Below, in pieces: positions 39,932 through 48,950 of a DNA stretch of 64,000 nucleotides. The stretch is from Acidaminobacter sp. JC074 (GTDB lineage Bacteria > Bacillota > Clostridia > Peptostreptococcales > Acidaminobacteraceae), in NCBI RefSeq assembly GCF_022496765.1, contig NZ_VANV01000005.1, positions 210,788-274,787 of the forward strand, read 5' to 3'. A model generated the notes under the pieces. That model made no database searches. It worked only from the letters and a program-made list of their open reading frames with translations, and was not told where the DNA came from. Both the position numbers and the translations under genes were made by a program. Numbering within the stretch: the first letter of the stretch is position 1; the number at the start of each line of letters is the position of its first letter.

Positions 39932-41461
39932 CTATATATGACGATTTATCATCTCTCTTAAAGTCTTAAGATTGACGGGTTTGGCAATATAATCATCAAA
40001 ACCGTAGCTCTTCAAATATTCCTTTTCAGAATTTATAACCTTGGCCGTACATGCTATGATCGGTACCCTTGTTATAGAATTTCTCTCTATTTGATCGAAT
40101 GCATCAAATCCATTCATAATTGGCATCATAATATCCATGATAACCAAATCAGGTTGTTCCGAAAAATACTTTTCTACAGCGACCTTACCATTTTTAGCAA
40201 AGATAACTTCAAAATCATTTTTTAGCATCTGCTCTAAAGTAATTCTACCAATCGGTTCATCTTCGGCAACCAGAATTTTCTTCTTACCTGTTTGCTCAGA
40301 CAAGATGATACGCTCTTTTTTACTTCTAAGTTCTTGCGTTATCCTGTTAAACATCGGTAACCTAGAAGCTGTAAAAGGTTTCTTCATTACCAGCGTCAAC
40401 TCAATATCAACACCATAACCACTGACTGGTGTCATCTTAAAGTGACCGTCTAAACTTTCAACTAAATTTTTAATGACACTGAGCGCTAAATTATTACGTA
40501 CATATACTTCGTGATCCTTTTCCACAGTATCATGGATACTGATAGAACCGACATTTTTTATTTTTATGCTTATTTTAACTTGTTCATTACTTTCATCAAC
40601 AAGTGCAGTAAGTAAATTAATATATCTATTTGTTGTATGTGTCATACTATAATCAATTAGATTGGATAAAATCAAATCAATTTTAGTCTTATCAAATACC
40701 AACTTTGCAGGAATACTTGAATCAAACTTATAATCGAAATTATTACCATTAAAATCTGCTTTACTTCTATAGTAATCAAACTTTTCTATAATAAGATCTT
40801 TCAAGCTCATTTTCTTCTTGGTTGATTTTATGATGCCCTTGTTTAGGTTACGCATCATTGTGATATTCGACATGATGTTTTGCATCTTAACAATTGATGT
40901 TCTCATACTGGCATAACTTAACTTTTGATCTTGAGACATTTTTCCAGACCCTAGTCTTGTATGTAACTCAAGTACATTTTCTGAATGCTCTCTTAACTCA
41001 TTTGTTACTATATCCAGTAAGTTATCTGCAGAAAAACGTTCATCCTTAACTTTTTTAGATTTAGGTTCATGCTTTGTTTTCTGATGATTAATTAAGACTG
41101 TAACGTCTCTTCGCACTTCAAAAACACCATCAATATTGCCTTCCTCATCAAATGACGGAATTGCTGTTACCTCAAATATTTTATCAGATTCTTCAACTAT
41201 TTCTATCAAAGATATTTCAGTTTGCTTTGATGCTATGCCTCTAACCACTGGACAGAAAGTACACTGTTCCATATCAGGATTAAAATTTCTATAGCAGCGA
41301 TGATTTAACAAATTCTCATCTAAATCCTTAGCAAATCGATTGGCCCAAACGACATTCAAGTCAAGATCTAATTTCACAACATATATTGGCAAATATTCTA
41401 AGGCATTATAATATTGCTTTAATGATTGTTCATCATAAAATGGTACCTGAACGTTATCCAT
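39932..41461 (-). CDS. PAS-hybrid sensor protein with degenerate kinase core and receiver domain
   Basis: The 509-residue protein contains an N-terminal PAS domain (about 15-130) with a CTFCP motif (HRCYRNFNPDMEQCTFCPV in part), a long helical dimerisation region, an HATPase-like domain (about 240-365) and a receiver domain (about 390-508: ILVAEDEPIGRITLEQML, VIMDIMMPIMNG with acceptor Asp, Lys in YIAKPV). The usual kinase His block is replaced by NELREHSENV, and the G1/F box of HATPase is absent (VRNNLALSV), so phosphoryl transfer by this protein itself is doubtful. GGAGG precedes 41461. It lies between the Tad locus and the rlmL-like gene; a link to pili is conjectural. Confidence 0.78.
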   Translation of the reverse strand: MDNVQVPFYDEQSLKQYYNALEYLPIYVVKLDLDLNVVWANRFAKDLDENLLNHRCYRNFNPDMEQCTFCPVVRGIASKQTEISLIEIVEESDKIFEVTAIPSFDEEGNIDGVFEVRRDVTVLINHQKTKHEPKSKKVKDERFSADNLLDIVTNELREHSENVLELHTRLGSGKMSQDQKLSYASMRTSIVKMQNIMSNITMMRNLNKGIIKSTKKKMSLKDLIIEKFDYYRSKADFNGNNFDYKFDSSIPAKLVFDKTKIDLILSNLIDYSMTHTTNRYINLLTALVDESNEQVKISIKIKNVGSISIHDTVEKDHEVYVRNNLALSVIKNLVESLDGHFKMTPVSGYGVDIELTLVMKKPFTASRLPMFNRITQELRSKKERIILSEQTGKKKILVAEDEPIGRITLEQMLKNDFEVIFAKNGKVAVEKYFSEQPDLVIMDIMMPIMNGFDAFDQIERNSITRVPIIACTAKVINSEKEYLKSYGFDDYIAKPVNLKTLREMINRHI

Positions 41462-41535
41462 ATAACCTCCATGTTTGTTATAGATACACGTTCATTGTAT
41501 CATATATGGTTAATCAGTGACAATCCATTCTGAAA

Positions 41536-42105
41536 TCAATGTTTCTTTGAAATATAAACTTGTGATTTTGACAAATTATCATAATACTTATATGATGCTT
41601 CTGTATTCACGACTAAAGACATATATTGTAACATGGAGTCATCCATTTCATCATTAAAGAGCCTACAGACTTTAGCATCTTCTATTAAGACTCGACCATC
41701 TTTATGAACCATAACAACATCTACAAGTTCATTGATTTTAAATAACCACCCATTGCCTTCGACAACGGAACACTTAATGGTGATCATTCTTTCATTTTCC
41801 ATAAGCGAAATAGGTGATTTATCAGATAACTGATGACTGTATATAAACTCACCTGGCTGTAAGGTGGTTGTGGTATAACCATTAATATGACCTGTGGCTA
41901 TATAAGCAGAAGAAAGATGTTTTGGAATAGAAACTTCTTCTATCATGTAGGACTGTATTTGTGTACCAGAAAGAATTTCTTCACTGGCAACGTAAACTGC
42001 AATCATCTCGGTTTCCGGTTTGTCTTCATTTATAACCATTTCTAAAATTGTCAGCAAAACAAAAGCCACAATCAAAACAATTAATTTCACAGATATTTTC
42101 TTCAT
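41536..42105 (-). CDS. CpaB/RcpC-like SAF-domain pilus protein
   Basis: The 189-residue protein has an N-terminal membrane helix (about 6-24) and a SAF-type domain with AVYVASEEILSGTQIQSYMIEE and LQPGEFIYSHQL, as in CpaB/RcpC pilus assembly proteins. In single-membrane bacteria CpaB-like proteins lie outside the membrane and help pilus assembly. The start at 42105 directly follows the stop of the preceding pseudopilin gene; GGAG supports it. It is the last gene of the Tad series. Confidence 0.75.
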   Translation of the reverse strand: MKKISVKLIVLIVAFVLLTILEMVINEDKPETEMIAVYVASEEILSGTQIQSYMIEEVSIPKHLSSAYIATGHINGYTTTTLQPGEFIYSHQLSDKSPISLMENERMITIKCSVVEGNGWLFKINELVDVVMVHKDGRVLIEDAKVCRLFNDEMDDSMLQYMSLVVNTEASYKYYDNLSKSQVYISKKH

Positions 42106-42106
42106 T

Positions 42107-42559
42107 TTATTCTCCATTTATAGGCATCTTCATAAAATAATCAAACTTATAGGTCTTATCTAAAGCATAGATTTCTCTATACAATGTAGGATTTAACTTA
42201 AGTTCAAATTTCATTACTAAAAGTCGATTTTCAAGTTGAATGGACTGGACGTCAATAAACTTAACTTGAGGATGTTCCAGTACCAAGGCCTGGTTAAGAG
42301 CCGATACCATATCTCCTTTTAAGATCAGGTCTTTTGTGCTGAGTTCTTCTATGTCCAGATACTGATATACTTGATACATTTGAAGATCAATTTCGTCTGT
42401 TATGGTTTGTATGGCTAGCTTGACCAAGGCCTTATCAAACATAAGGGCAACCAGTGGAAGGATTAGAAAAATAATGATTGCTGCAGCTAAAAGTATAATC
42501 AAAATGCTGCTTTCTCCCCTTTTAGTTTTCAATTTTTCTAATGAAGTATGTTCTCTCAT
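42107..42559 (-). CDS. TadE/TadG-like pseudopilin (second)
   Basis: The 150-residue protein has a basic N-terminus, KRGESSILIILLAAAIIIFLILPLVALMF as a pilin-type hydrophobic segment (about 13-41), and a soluble C-terminal domain. The KRGE junction recalls a prepilin cleavage site. It overlaps the previous pilin-like gene by 38 bases. This is probably a minor pilin of the Tad system; the family is assigned from structure and position rather than a named domain. Confidence 0.6.
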   Translation of the reverse strand: MREHTSLEKLKTKRGESSILIILLAAAIIIFLILPLVALMFDKALVKLAIQTITDEIDLQMYQVYQYLDIEELSTKDLILKGDMVSALNQALVLEHPQVKFIDVQSIQLENRLLVMKFELKLNPTLYREIYALDKTYKFDYFMKMPINGE

Positions 42560-42905
42560 AACTAAGTTCCAATGTTTCTCCAGATCTATGATATAGGTTA
42601 ATCAACCTATCGTGAGTGTATTCACATGTAATTGATAAAGTCACCTTGTCTCCAAATTTATTGCCGGTATTGTCTGTTACTATAGATGGAGATTTTAGTC
42701 CAATTGCTTCTAAAGAAGCTTTAAGATTATCGGATTCCTCTTCTGACAATTTGCCATTGGATTCAATTTTATATATATAACCTCTGCAGATACCATTCAT
42801 CTCAAACTTAAGCTGTATGGGAATCATAAGCTCCAAGGCAAAAACAATAAATACCAATAGAATAATCAGGACAAGTGACATGGTTAAGATACTAGATACG
42901 TCCAT
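42522..42905 (-). CDS. TadE-like pseudopilin (first)
   Basis: The protein has 127 residues from ATG 42905, with an N-terminal hydrophobic helix (about 5-27) and a soluble domain of beta character with two conserved-looking Cys. It is translated from a start overlapping the stop of the pilin gene (TAATG), typical for coupled pilus genes. Likely a minor pilin; assigned by position in the Tad cluster. Confidence 0.6.
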   Translation of the reverse strand: MDVSSILTMSLVLIILLVFIVFALELMIPIQLKFEMNGICRGYIYKIESNGKLSEEESDNLKASLEAIGLKSPSIVTDNTGNKFGDKVTLSITCEYTHDRLINLYHRSGETLELSYERTYFIRKIEN

Positions 42906-43105
42906 TATGTTGTTGGAAAGATACTGGTTTGTACAGTATTTTGCCACCAGGCATCCATGCTATCTAGAACCATCTGAGCGAAACCTCTCATGCCAGGAAT
43001 TAAGACAAACCCAGCAACTATAATAGCTATGGCCACACTGACGATTGTCCCTATCCCCAATTCTCCACGTTTGTTTTTCAATCTTATAAACAAATAATTA
43101 AACAT
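42905..43105 (-). CDS. Flp-type pilin-like small protein
   Basis: The 66-residue protein has a basic N-terminus with KRGELGIG, a hydrophobic helix (TIVSVAIAIIVAGFVLI, about 20-36) and a short polar C-terminus ending TVQTSIFPTT. This is the layout of type IVb Flp pilins. The G-E pattern at KRGEL resembles a prepilin peptidase cut. AGGAGG precedes the ATG at 43105. It is the best candidate for the main pilin of the locus. No prepilin peptidase is visible in this window. Confidence 0.65.
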   Translation of the reverse strand: MFNYLFIRLKNKRGELGIGTIVSVAIAIIVAGFVLIPGMRGFAQMVLDSMDAWWQNTVQTSIFPTT

Positions 43106-43113
43106 AATTCCTC

Positions 43114-43815
43114 CTAATACAAAAATATTTGGTTAAAAGCATCCATCATATCCATTACAACGGGTATGGCAATCATAAATATCATGATGCTGCACAAAAG
43201 AAGTACCGACAATATGGATCTTTTTTTTCGCCATCTTGTTTCTAATTTAATCTGGTTTATATAGCGTTTAAATAAGAGTTGTTCCATTTTCTTTAGAGTA
43301 TCGTAATTGGTGCCTGTATATATACCATGCTCAATTGCCATACACAGGGTGTCCACTTCCATTCCCTTGTAATTCTCTTTTAAAATATCCAATGATACCA
43401 GGAGGTCACTGGTTTTAGCATAATATGCAGATACATCAATCAGTGTCTTTCTCAGGTGTTTTTCATCTACCACTCTATACATGGATTTTATGGCATCACT
43501 GACCAAGATGCCTGATGATATTTGGTTAATCAGAAACTTAAATATTTTGTAACCATAGAACTCAATCAATCTTTTTTTTCTTTTTATCATCCAACTCTGA
43601 TGGTAGGAATAGACTAAGGCATAAATAAGTAGTAAGAGAATAAATAACGACCAATGTATAATAACCAGTGCTGTCGAAAGACCAATGACAATCCAGTGAA
43701 TGTTCACCTTTAGCGTATATTTATCAAAATTATGATGATTCAGTGTTAATAACTGATTGACAAATATAACTTGGGTGAATATGGCTATAAGGATAATAAA
43801 CTTAATTAATAACAT
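43114..43815 (-). CDS. tadC: TadC-like pilus assembly membrane protein
   Basis: The 233-residue protein has helices at the N-terminus, about residues 45-65 and at the C-terminus, with a cytosolic segment between (GIYTGTNYDTLKKMEQLLFKRYINQIKLE) typical of the T2SSF domain of TadC. It forms the inner-membrane platform with TadB. Start 43815 is supported by AGGAGG; a longer start from 43863 would overlap tadB by 41 bases. Confidence 0.82.
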   Translation of the reverse strand: MLLIKFIILIAIFTQVIFVNQLLTLNHHNFDKYTLKVNIHWIVIGLSTALVIIHWSLFILLLLIYALVYSYHQSWMIKRKKRLIEFYGYKIFKFLINQISSGILVSDAIKSMYRVVDEKHLRKTLIDVSAYYAKTSDLLVSLDILKENYKGMEVDTLCMAIEHGIYTGTNYDTLKKMEQLLFKRYINQIKLETRWRKKRSILSVLLLCSIMIFMIAIPVVMDMMDAFNQIFLY

Positions 43816-43822
43816 AAGCCTC

Positions 43823-44686
43823 CTAGTAATTAAAACTTGTGATTTTACTCGCCAGATAAACACCTACAATAAATAGTAGTGAAAAGACAGATAAGATATG
43901 GTTGCCCACACTTGTCTCTAAATAAAAAGATCTCATTCTGACATTGATGGTTAAAATAAATACCGTCATAACTAAGACACAGATAATTGAAAAATAAATA
44001 GCCAGCTTATCAAAATAGGTATCCGTTTTTCTTCTTTCATGTTCGCCAAATATCAGATAGCTTTCCTCTTCTAAACGTTCAAGTATACCTATTAAATCCC
44101 CTTTGCAATAGGCAGTCTGTTGTAAGTTGATCATCAGATTTCTCAAAAGTTCATGCTGAGTAAAGTTAATAATATGATCAAAGGCAAAATTGATATGTCC
44201 TGAATACTTAACCTGCATAAGAAAGTCATTGATATAAAGTTTTAGTGGCCCTTCTACTTGATCCACTGATTTTGCAAAGCAAAAATAGACATCTTCTTTT
44301 ACAATCGCCCATCTTGTTAATGAGCTGATGAGCTTGGTCACTTCTAGAGACAATTGATTATGATAAGACTGCTCTTTTAGCTCTAAGTAAATAATGGGGA
44401 TAACAGCGAAGAGTAGCCCCATAGAAAGACTCGGTATCAAAAGTCTTGTTATGAAAAAACTCATTGAAAAAAAATAGATAAAAAGCATGACCACAATAAA
44501 GATTAGGCTATAGACATTCAAGAAAGTAGCCAAACGTGATGTTAATGCCATCTTACTTTGTAACCTGCTAATTAGATAAGATTTTACTCTTATTGAGTTA
44601 ACCTCTAAATAAAGGGGCTTGTACTCCTTTTGAGATAAATAATCAAGTATGACCATAAAAGTCAATGCTAATACAAACTTTATCAT
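43823..44686 (-). CDS. tadB: TadB-like pilus assembly membrane protein
   Basis: The 287-residue protein has membrane helices near residues 1-18, 60-100, 230-250 and 260-280 and a cytosolic T2SSF-type domain with AYCKGDLIGILERLEEESYLIFGEHERRKTDTY. It belongs with TadC in the membrane platform. It overlaps tadA by four bases (ATGA) and is followed by tadC. Confidence 0.82.
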   Translation of the reverse strand: MIKFVLALTFMVILDYLSQKEYKPLYLEVNSIRVKSYLISRLQSKMALTSRLATFLNVYSLIFIVVMLFIYFFSMSFFITRLLIPSLSMGLLFAVIPIIYLELKEQSYHNQLSLEVTKLISSLTRWAIVKEDVYFCFAKSVDQVEGPLKLYINDFLMQVKYSGHINFAFDHIINFTQHELLRNLMINLQQTAYCKGDLIGILERLEEESYLIFGEHERRKTDTYFDKLAIYFSIICVLVMTVFILTINVRMRSFYLETSVGNHILSVFSLLFIVGVYLASKITSFNY

Positions 44687-45918
44687 AAATACCGCCTGCC
44701 AATTTCATCTTTTAATGATGCCTTTAATTGAGATAAGTGATGAAATTCTCCTTCTAACCTAGATGGTGTCTCCATTTTTATATCAAACTTCATCAGTGTA
44801 TTAAAACAAATGTCTTCCTTATAATAGACCTCAGCTACTTCTACAATCTTAAACTTCTTCATGTAAATGATGATATCTAGGGATTTTCCAATAAAGGATT
44901 CTATGTTCTTCTTATGAGTATCCATCATTGAAATCATCCTTGGTATGGCTTCTTTAACACCTAAGGCATGTAATGTACCTAATATCCTATGGTCTGTATA
45001 ACCTGCCTTAATAAACTCATTCACTTCACTGCCGACCAACTCGCCGATGCAGTAGCCATCTAGAGACATGGTAAGGCCGTCCCTTACCAGCTCATTTAAG
45101 GCAATTTGCCTTTTACCAAGTCCTTTAACCTTCTGGACAATAAAATTTGGATTTTCAGGATAGAGTTCTGTATCTGATTCACATACCAAAAAACGCTCTG
45201 TTATAGGTATTTCATGTAATAAAGCCCTTAATAAAGTTGTTTTACCAGAAGCACCTTTACCGACAATTAAAATTCTTGAAGGGATGACCATCAACTTTCT
45301 AAGCAGCTTTTCCGTTTCGAGATCAAACATCTTCATATTTCTTAATTGGGTCAAATCATATGGTGATAGTCTATGTTTTCTGATGGTCATAGACGAACCC
45401 ATCACATTTCTTGGAGAAATGGTTACATTAATTCTCATTCTATAGGTTTGGTCTGCTACGCGGGCATGGCTGTCATATTCATTGATAACACCACCATTTC
45501 GTATAATAATCAGCTTGCAGAAGTTTGTGAATTCTAGCTCATCTGCAAACTGAATGGGGGCAATCTCCTTATGTCCATACTTTTTTATAATGACAAAGTC
45601 GTAGCGACAGACATCAATATCTGTTACTTCCTGGTCATCCACATATTTCTGTAAGATACCATATCCAAACATATAATTCATCACTTCTGAAATAACTTCA
45701 TCACGATTCATTTGAAATTGTCTTGAATCATCTAAGTATCTAACAATTTCTTGATTCAAAAGTTCAGCACTGGCCTGTTTGGTTTCTATGTCTACTATTA
45801 AAGAAGCGTGTTTGTTAATGATAAATGTAACAATCTCTTTGATAACGTCGATAGAAATGTTGCGGTCATAGGCATTATTAAAATCTAACTTGGTATGATG
45901 ACTTTTAATCAAACTCAT
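44683..45918 (-). CDS. tadA: Tad pilus secretion ATPase TadA/CpaF
   Basis: The 411-residue protein has an N-terminal domain (about 1-190) and a secretion ATPase domain with Walker A VGKGASGKTTLL (about 215), Asp box region CESDTELYP, Walker B-like region and His box GTLHALGVKEAIPRM. It is the GspE/CpaF-type ATPase that powers pilus extension (in Tad systems also retraction). It overlaps the TadZ-like gene and tadB, and begins with AGGTGAT upstream. Confidence 0.9.
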   Translation of the reverse strand: MSLIKSHHTKLDFNNAYDRNISIDVIKEIVTFIINKHASLIVDIETKQASAELLNQEIVRYLDDSRQFQMNRDEVISEVMNYMFGYGILQKYVDDQEVTDIDVCRYDFVIIKKYGHKEIAPIQFADELEFTNFCKLIIIRNGGVINEYDSHARVADQTYRMRINVTISPRNVMGSSMTIRKHRLSPYDLTQLRNMKMFDLETEKLLRKLMVIPSRILIVGKGASGKTTLLRALLHEIPITERFLVCESDTELYPENPNFIVQKVKGLGKRQIALNELVRDGLTMSLDGYCIGELVGSEVNEFIKAGYTDHRILGTLHALGVKEAIPRMISMMDTHKKNIESFIGKSLDIIIYMKKFKIVEVAEVYYKEDICFNTLMKFDIKMETPSRLEGEFHHLSQLKASLKDEIGRRYL

Positions 45919-46865
45919 GATATCACCTGGTCTATACTTTTCATCAGTTGGCTGTACTCCTTTAAGACTCTTTTTTTCATATGCCTTGTCAAATTATATT
46001 GACTTGAATCGACATCACGTTGCTTTAAATAAGAGATACTTAAAAACTTTTCATCCATGGCTTGATTCAACAAGCGCTTATTAATATGTCTTTTCTTATC
46101 GTGATTAAAGAGAACATAGATATTCTTATCAGAAGTCACTCTTTGCTTCTTTTCTAAAAATGTCATACATTTTGTTTTCTCCTTAACATCATGCATAAGC
46201 CCCTTACATGGAATTAGGTTAACATCTGAACCTATTAAACTATGAACTGTAAAAGCATCATAAATAAAATCATTAGTATGAACAATTACCAAGTCGTAAG
46301 TACTTTTAAGGAACTTGATTATTTGCCTAAAGTCTTCTAATTTATAATACTCATAATCTTCTAACATGTAACTGCCAGAAAAATAATGGATGTTCTTATA
46401 GCCCTTTACCCTTAGGGAAAGATGCTGGGCATATTTCTTGGTTAAGACATGTTTATGAGATGCATCAATTAAAAGATTAAGTCCTGTTGTTCTTTGAAAA
46501 TCCAAATGCGTATAAACAGACTTGATATATGATTTTGCATTTAAATAGGTATTGAGCTTAGGATTAAATCGGTCAGCATCTAAGATTGCGATGGTTTTGT
46601 TTTTGTTGTTTTTAGCAAGTGCGACTGACAACTCAGCGGCAAGTCTTGCTTCATTCATAACTGTCACCATCATAGGTTTTACTGATTTTGATGCTTTTAC
46701 TCTGTGTGCCTTTTTGGCTTTTACCTTTTTTTCTTTTAAAATTGAATCAAAAATTTGTCTGTTTCTTAATGTGAGATGATCTCTAATAAACTCAATATCT
46801 TTTGGATTTTCTTTTGCAATTTTGCTTAGTTGTTGAACCTTAGCCAGATTATTTGCCTCAGACAT
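45915..46865 (-). CDS. TadZ/CpaE-like protein lacking a P-loop
   Basis: The 316-residue protein is placed like TadZ, directly before tadA, and has a ParA/MinD-like core (about 70-230): VTVMNEARLAAELSVALAKNN then IAILDADRFNPKLNTYL, and YDLVIVHTNDFI. In active members the first segment would read GGVGKT; here the P-loop glycines and Lys are absent, so ATP binding is unlikely. TadZ/CpaE proteins localise the pilus machinery. Start 46865 is supported by GAGGTG; a longer frame would run into the promoter. Degenerate by sequence, functional role inferred. Confidence 0.65.
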   Translation of the reverse strand: MSEANNLAKVQQLSKIAKENPKDIEFIRDHLTLRNRQIFDSILKEKKVKAKKAHRVKASKSVKPMMVTVMNEARLAAELSVALAKNNKNKTIAILDADRFNPKLNTYLNAKSYIKSVYTHLDFQRTTGLNLLIDASHKHVLTKKYAQHLSLRVKGYKNIHYFSGSYMLEDYEYYKLEDFRQIIKFLKSTYDLVIVHTNDFIYDAFTVHSLIGSDVNLIPCKGLMHDVKEKTKCMTFLEKKQRVTSDKNIYVLFNHDKKRHINKRLLNQAMDEKFLSISYLKQRDVDSSQYNLTRHMKKRVLKEYSQLMKSIDQVIS

Positions 46866-46895
46866 ACACACCTCTTTTACATATTTTGTAAATAA

Positions 46896-46924
46896 AGTAT
46901 GCCATAACGAAAATAATTTGTCAA
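46896..46924 (-). promoter_or_regulatory. Promoter of the Tad locus
   Basis: On the minus strand TTGACA (46919-46924) and CATACT (46896-46901) with a 17-base spacer. A second TTGACA lies 11 bases upstream (46930-46935). It lies in the divergent region shared with the plus-strand hypothetical gene. Confidence 0.7.
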
Positions 46925-47018
46925 ATTTTGTCAATGATATTATAGAAAAATATTCTTGCTTTTTAAATACAAATGATATAGTATGTATGAGAAGAATCAC
47001 AGATTAGAAAGGATATAT

Positions 47019-47381
47019 ATGAACAGTAAAGTAACACCGCTACTTTCAGATATAACAAATATGCCTATCGATCGCTTTCAAATCGATACGAAGAACGATA
47101 CAATAAAACTGAATTTTACTGAAAATAGCAAGGAAATTAATGAAATTGTTTTTAATGAAGTAACCTCGTTTTACTACTTAGATCACGATATAGAAGAAGA
47201 TACAGAAAATACGAGTTTGAACAACATCATGTATTGCGGTATGCAATCGACAGATTTCATAGATACAGAAGATGAAAATGTCGCTGTTTCAATACCTAAC
47301 TTCGTACTTGAGTTTAATGATTCAAATATTTTTATTGAGGCAAACTCAATCGTTATTAACAATCAAGAATTTGTAGTATAA
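47019..47381 (+). CDS. Hypothetical acidic protein divergent from the Tad locus
   Basis: The 120-residue protein is acidic (many Asp and Glu, for example DHDIEEDTENT and DTEDENVAV) with no signal peptide or membrane helix. I recognise no family. The ATG at 47019 has AAAGGA upstream; an earlier start would extend across the promoter region. It is divergent from the Tad genes across a 150-base gap and ends at a strong bidirectional terminator. It may be related to Tad regulation only by position. Confidence 0.7.
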   Translation: MNSKVTPLLSDITNMPIDRFQIDTKNDTIKLNFTENSKEINEIVFNEVTSFYYLDHDIEEDTENTSLNNIMYCGMQSTDFIDTEDENVAVSIPNFVLEFNDSNIFIEANSIVINNQEFVV

Positions 47382-47384
47382 AAA

Positions 47385-47414
47385 AAAGAACTCAGCTTAT
47401 TAGCTGAGTTCTTT
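47385..47414. terminator. Bidirectional terminator between the hypothetical gene and gabD
   Basis: Arms AAAGAACTCAGCT/AGCTGAGTTCTTT around four bases, with an A-run/T-run on both sides. Confidence 0.9.
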
Positions 47415-48849
47415 ATATTTCAAGGCATACATACTTTGTCTCAAGATATTCTTCAATACCAAAATGTCCACCTTCTCTTCCTATACCACTCTCCTTAACA
47501 CCACCAAAAGGGGCTTGAGCAGCAGATATAGCACCTGTGTTTAAGCCAACCATACCATAGTCTAATTTTTCCGCCACTACAAAGGCTTTTGAAATAGATT
47601 CTGTAAAGAAATATGAAGCAAGGCCATATGGAGTATCATTTGCAAGATCAATGGCTTCCTGGTCATCCTTAAATGTAATCACAGGAATAACAGGTCCAAA
47701 GGTTTCATCATAGAATATTGCCATGTCTCTTGTAACGCCATCTAAAATGGTAGGCTTATAAAAATGACCCACATCATCATTATCCCCCACATGTTTACTT
47801 TCACCACCACATACTAGCTTTGCACCCTTCTCGATAGCATCCTTAACTTGACCATCAATTTTATCGACACCTTTTTTATTGATAACAGGGCCTATTTTTA
47901 CTTGGTCTTCAAACCCGTTGCCAATCTTCATCTTTAAAACTTGTTCAGTCAGTTTTTCAAGATATAAGTCATGTATCTTTTCATGAACCAAAACACGATT
48001 GGTTGCAATGCAAACTTGACCACAGTTTCTAAATTTTGAAGCAAGGGTGCCTTTTATCGCCTTATCAATGTCTGCATCATCAAATACAATCAATGGTGCA
48101 TGACCACCAAGTTCTAATGATATCTTTTTAACTGTCTCACTACTCTGTTTCATCAAAAGTTTGCCTACAGCAGTAGAACCTGTAAAAGTAATCTTTCTTA
48201 CACGGCTGTCCTTCATAGCGACTTCCGTCAATGTTTTAGCATCGCCAGTTATTAAGGAACAAACACCTTTTGGAAAACCTACACGTTCTACAAGTTCAAA
48301 GAACTTGAGAGCTGTTAATGGTGTTTCAGCTGCTGGCTTAATAATGAATGTACAGCCTGCAGCAAGCGCTGGTGCTAGCTTACGAGTAATCATTGCAAAA
48401 GGAAAATTCCAAGGGGTGATACCATAAACAAGTCCCACAGGTTGCTTTCTGACCATTATCCTCTTATTTTCCGAAGAAGCAGGTATAAACTGGCCATAAA
48501 TCCTTTTACCTTCTTCACTGTACCATTTCAGAAAATTTGCACCATAAACAATTTCACCTAAAGACTCCAAATAAGGCTTCCCATTCTCCATAGTCATGAT
48601 TTTTGCTAAATTCTCTTTTTCCTCAATAACCAGATCATATAATTTTTCTAATAAATCGCACCTATATTCAGCTGTTTTGTCTCTCCAAAATTCGAATCCC
48701 TTATAGGCTGATTCAATTGTTTTTTCCATATCACTTTCAGATGCATTAGGAACCTCACCTAAGACATTACCATTAGAAGGATCATAAACTTTAAAGTAGT
48801 CTCCTTCATGTTCCTGAAAAGATCCATCGTAGAATATTGAATATTTCAT
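47413..48849 (-). CDS. Succinate-semialdehyde dehydrogenase-like aldehyde dehydrogenase
   Basis: The 478-residue protein has the aldehyde dehydrogenase signatures GVITPWNFPF-like (GITPWNFPFAMITRKLAPALAAG), ELGGHAP (catalytic Glu region), FRNCGQVCIATNR (catalytic Cys) and ETFGPVIPV. Closest pattern is the NAD(P)-dependent succinate-semialdehyde dehydrogenase group (GabD/DavD/SSDH), with PFGGVKESGIGREGG at the C-terminus. It oxidises an aldehyde to an acid in the cytosol; substrate specificity is inferred. GGAGG precedes the ATG at 48849. Monocistronic and divergent from the DUF948-like gene. Confidence 0.88.
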   Translation of the reverse strand: MKYSIFYDGSFQEHEGDYFKVYDPSNGNVLGEVPNASESDMEKTIESAYKGFEFWRDKTAEYRCDLLEKLYDLVIEEKENLAKIMTMENGKPYLESLGEIVYGANFLKWYSEEGKRIYGQFIPASSENKRIMVRKQPVGLVYGITPWNFPFAMITRKLAPALAAGCTFIIKPAAETPLTALKFFELVERVGFPKGVCSLITGDAKTLTEVAMKDSRVRKITFTGSTAVGKLLMKQSSETVKKISLELGGHAPLIVFDDADIDKAIKGTLASKFRNCGQVCIATNRVLVHEKIHDLYLEKLTEQVLKMKIGNGFEDQVKIGPVINKKGVDKIDGQVKDAIEKGAKLVCGGESKHVGDNDDVGHFYKPTILDGVTRDMAIFYDETFGPVIPVITFKDDQEAIDLANDTPYGLASYFFTESISKAFVVAEKLDYGMVGLNTGAISAAQAPFGGVKESGIGREGGHFGIEEYLETKYVCLEI

Positions 48850-48950
48850 CACACACCTCCTACATAATCATAACATACTAGAATTTTTAGGTGTACTTTT
48901 TATGACTACATTGTATAATATTATTAGAAAGAAAGATGAAGGGAGCTATC

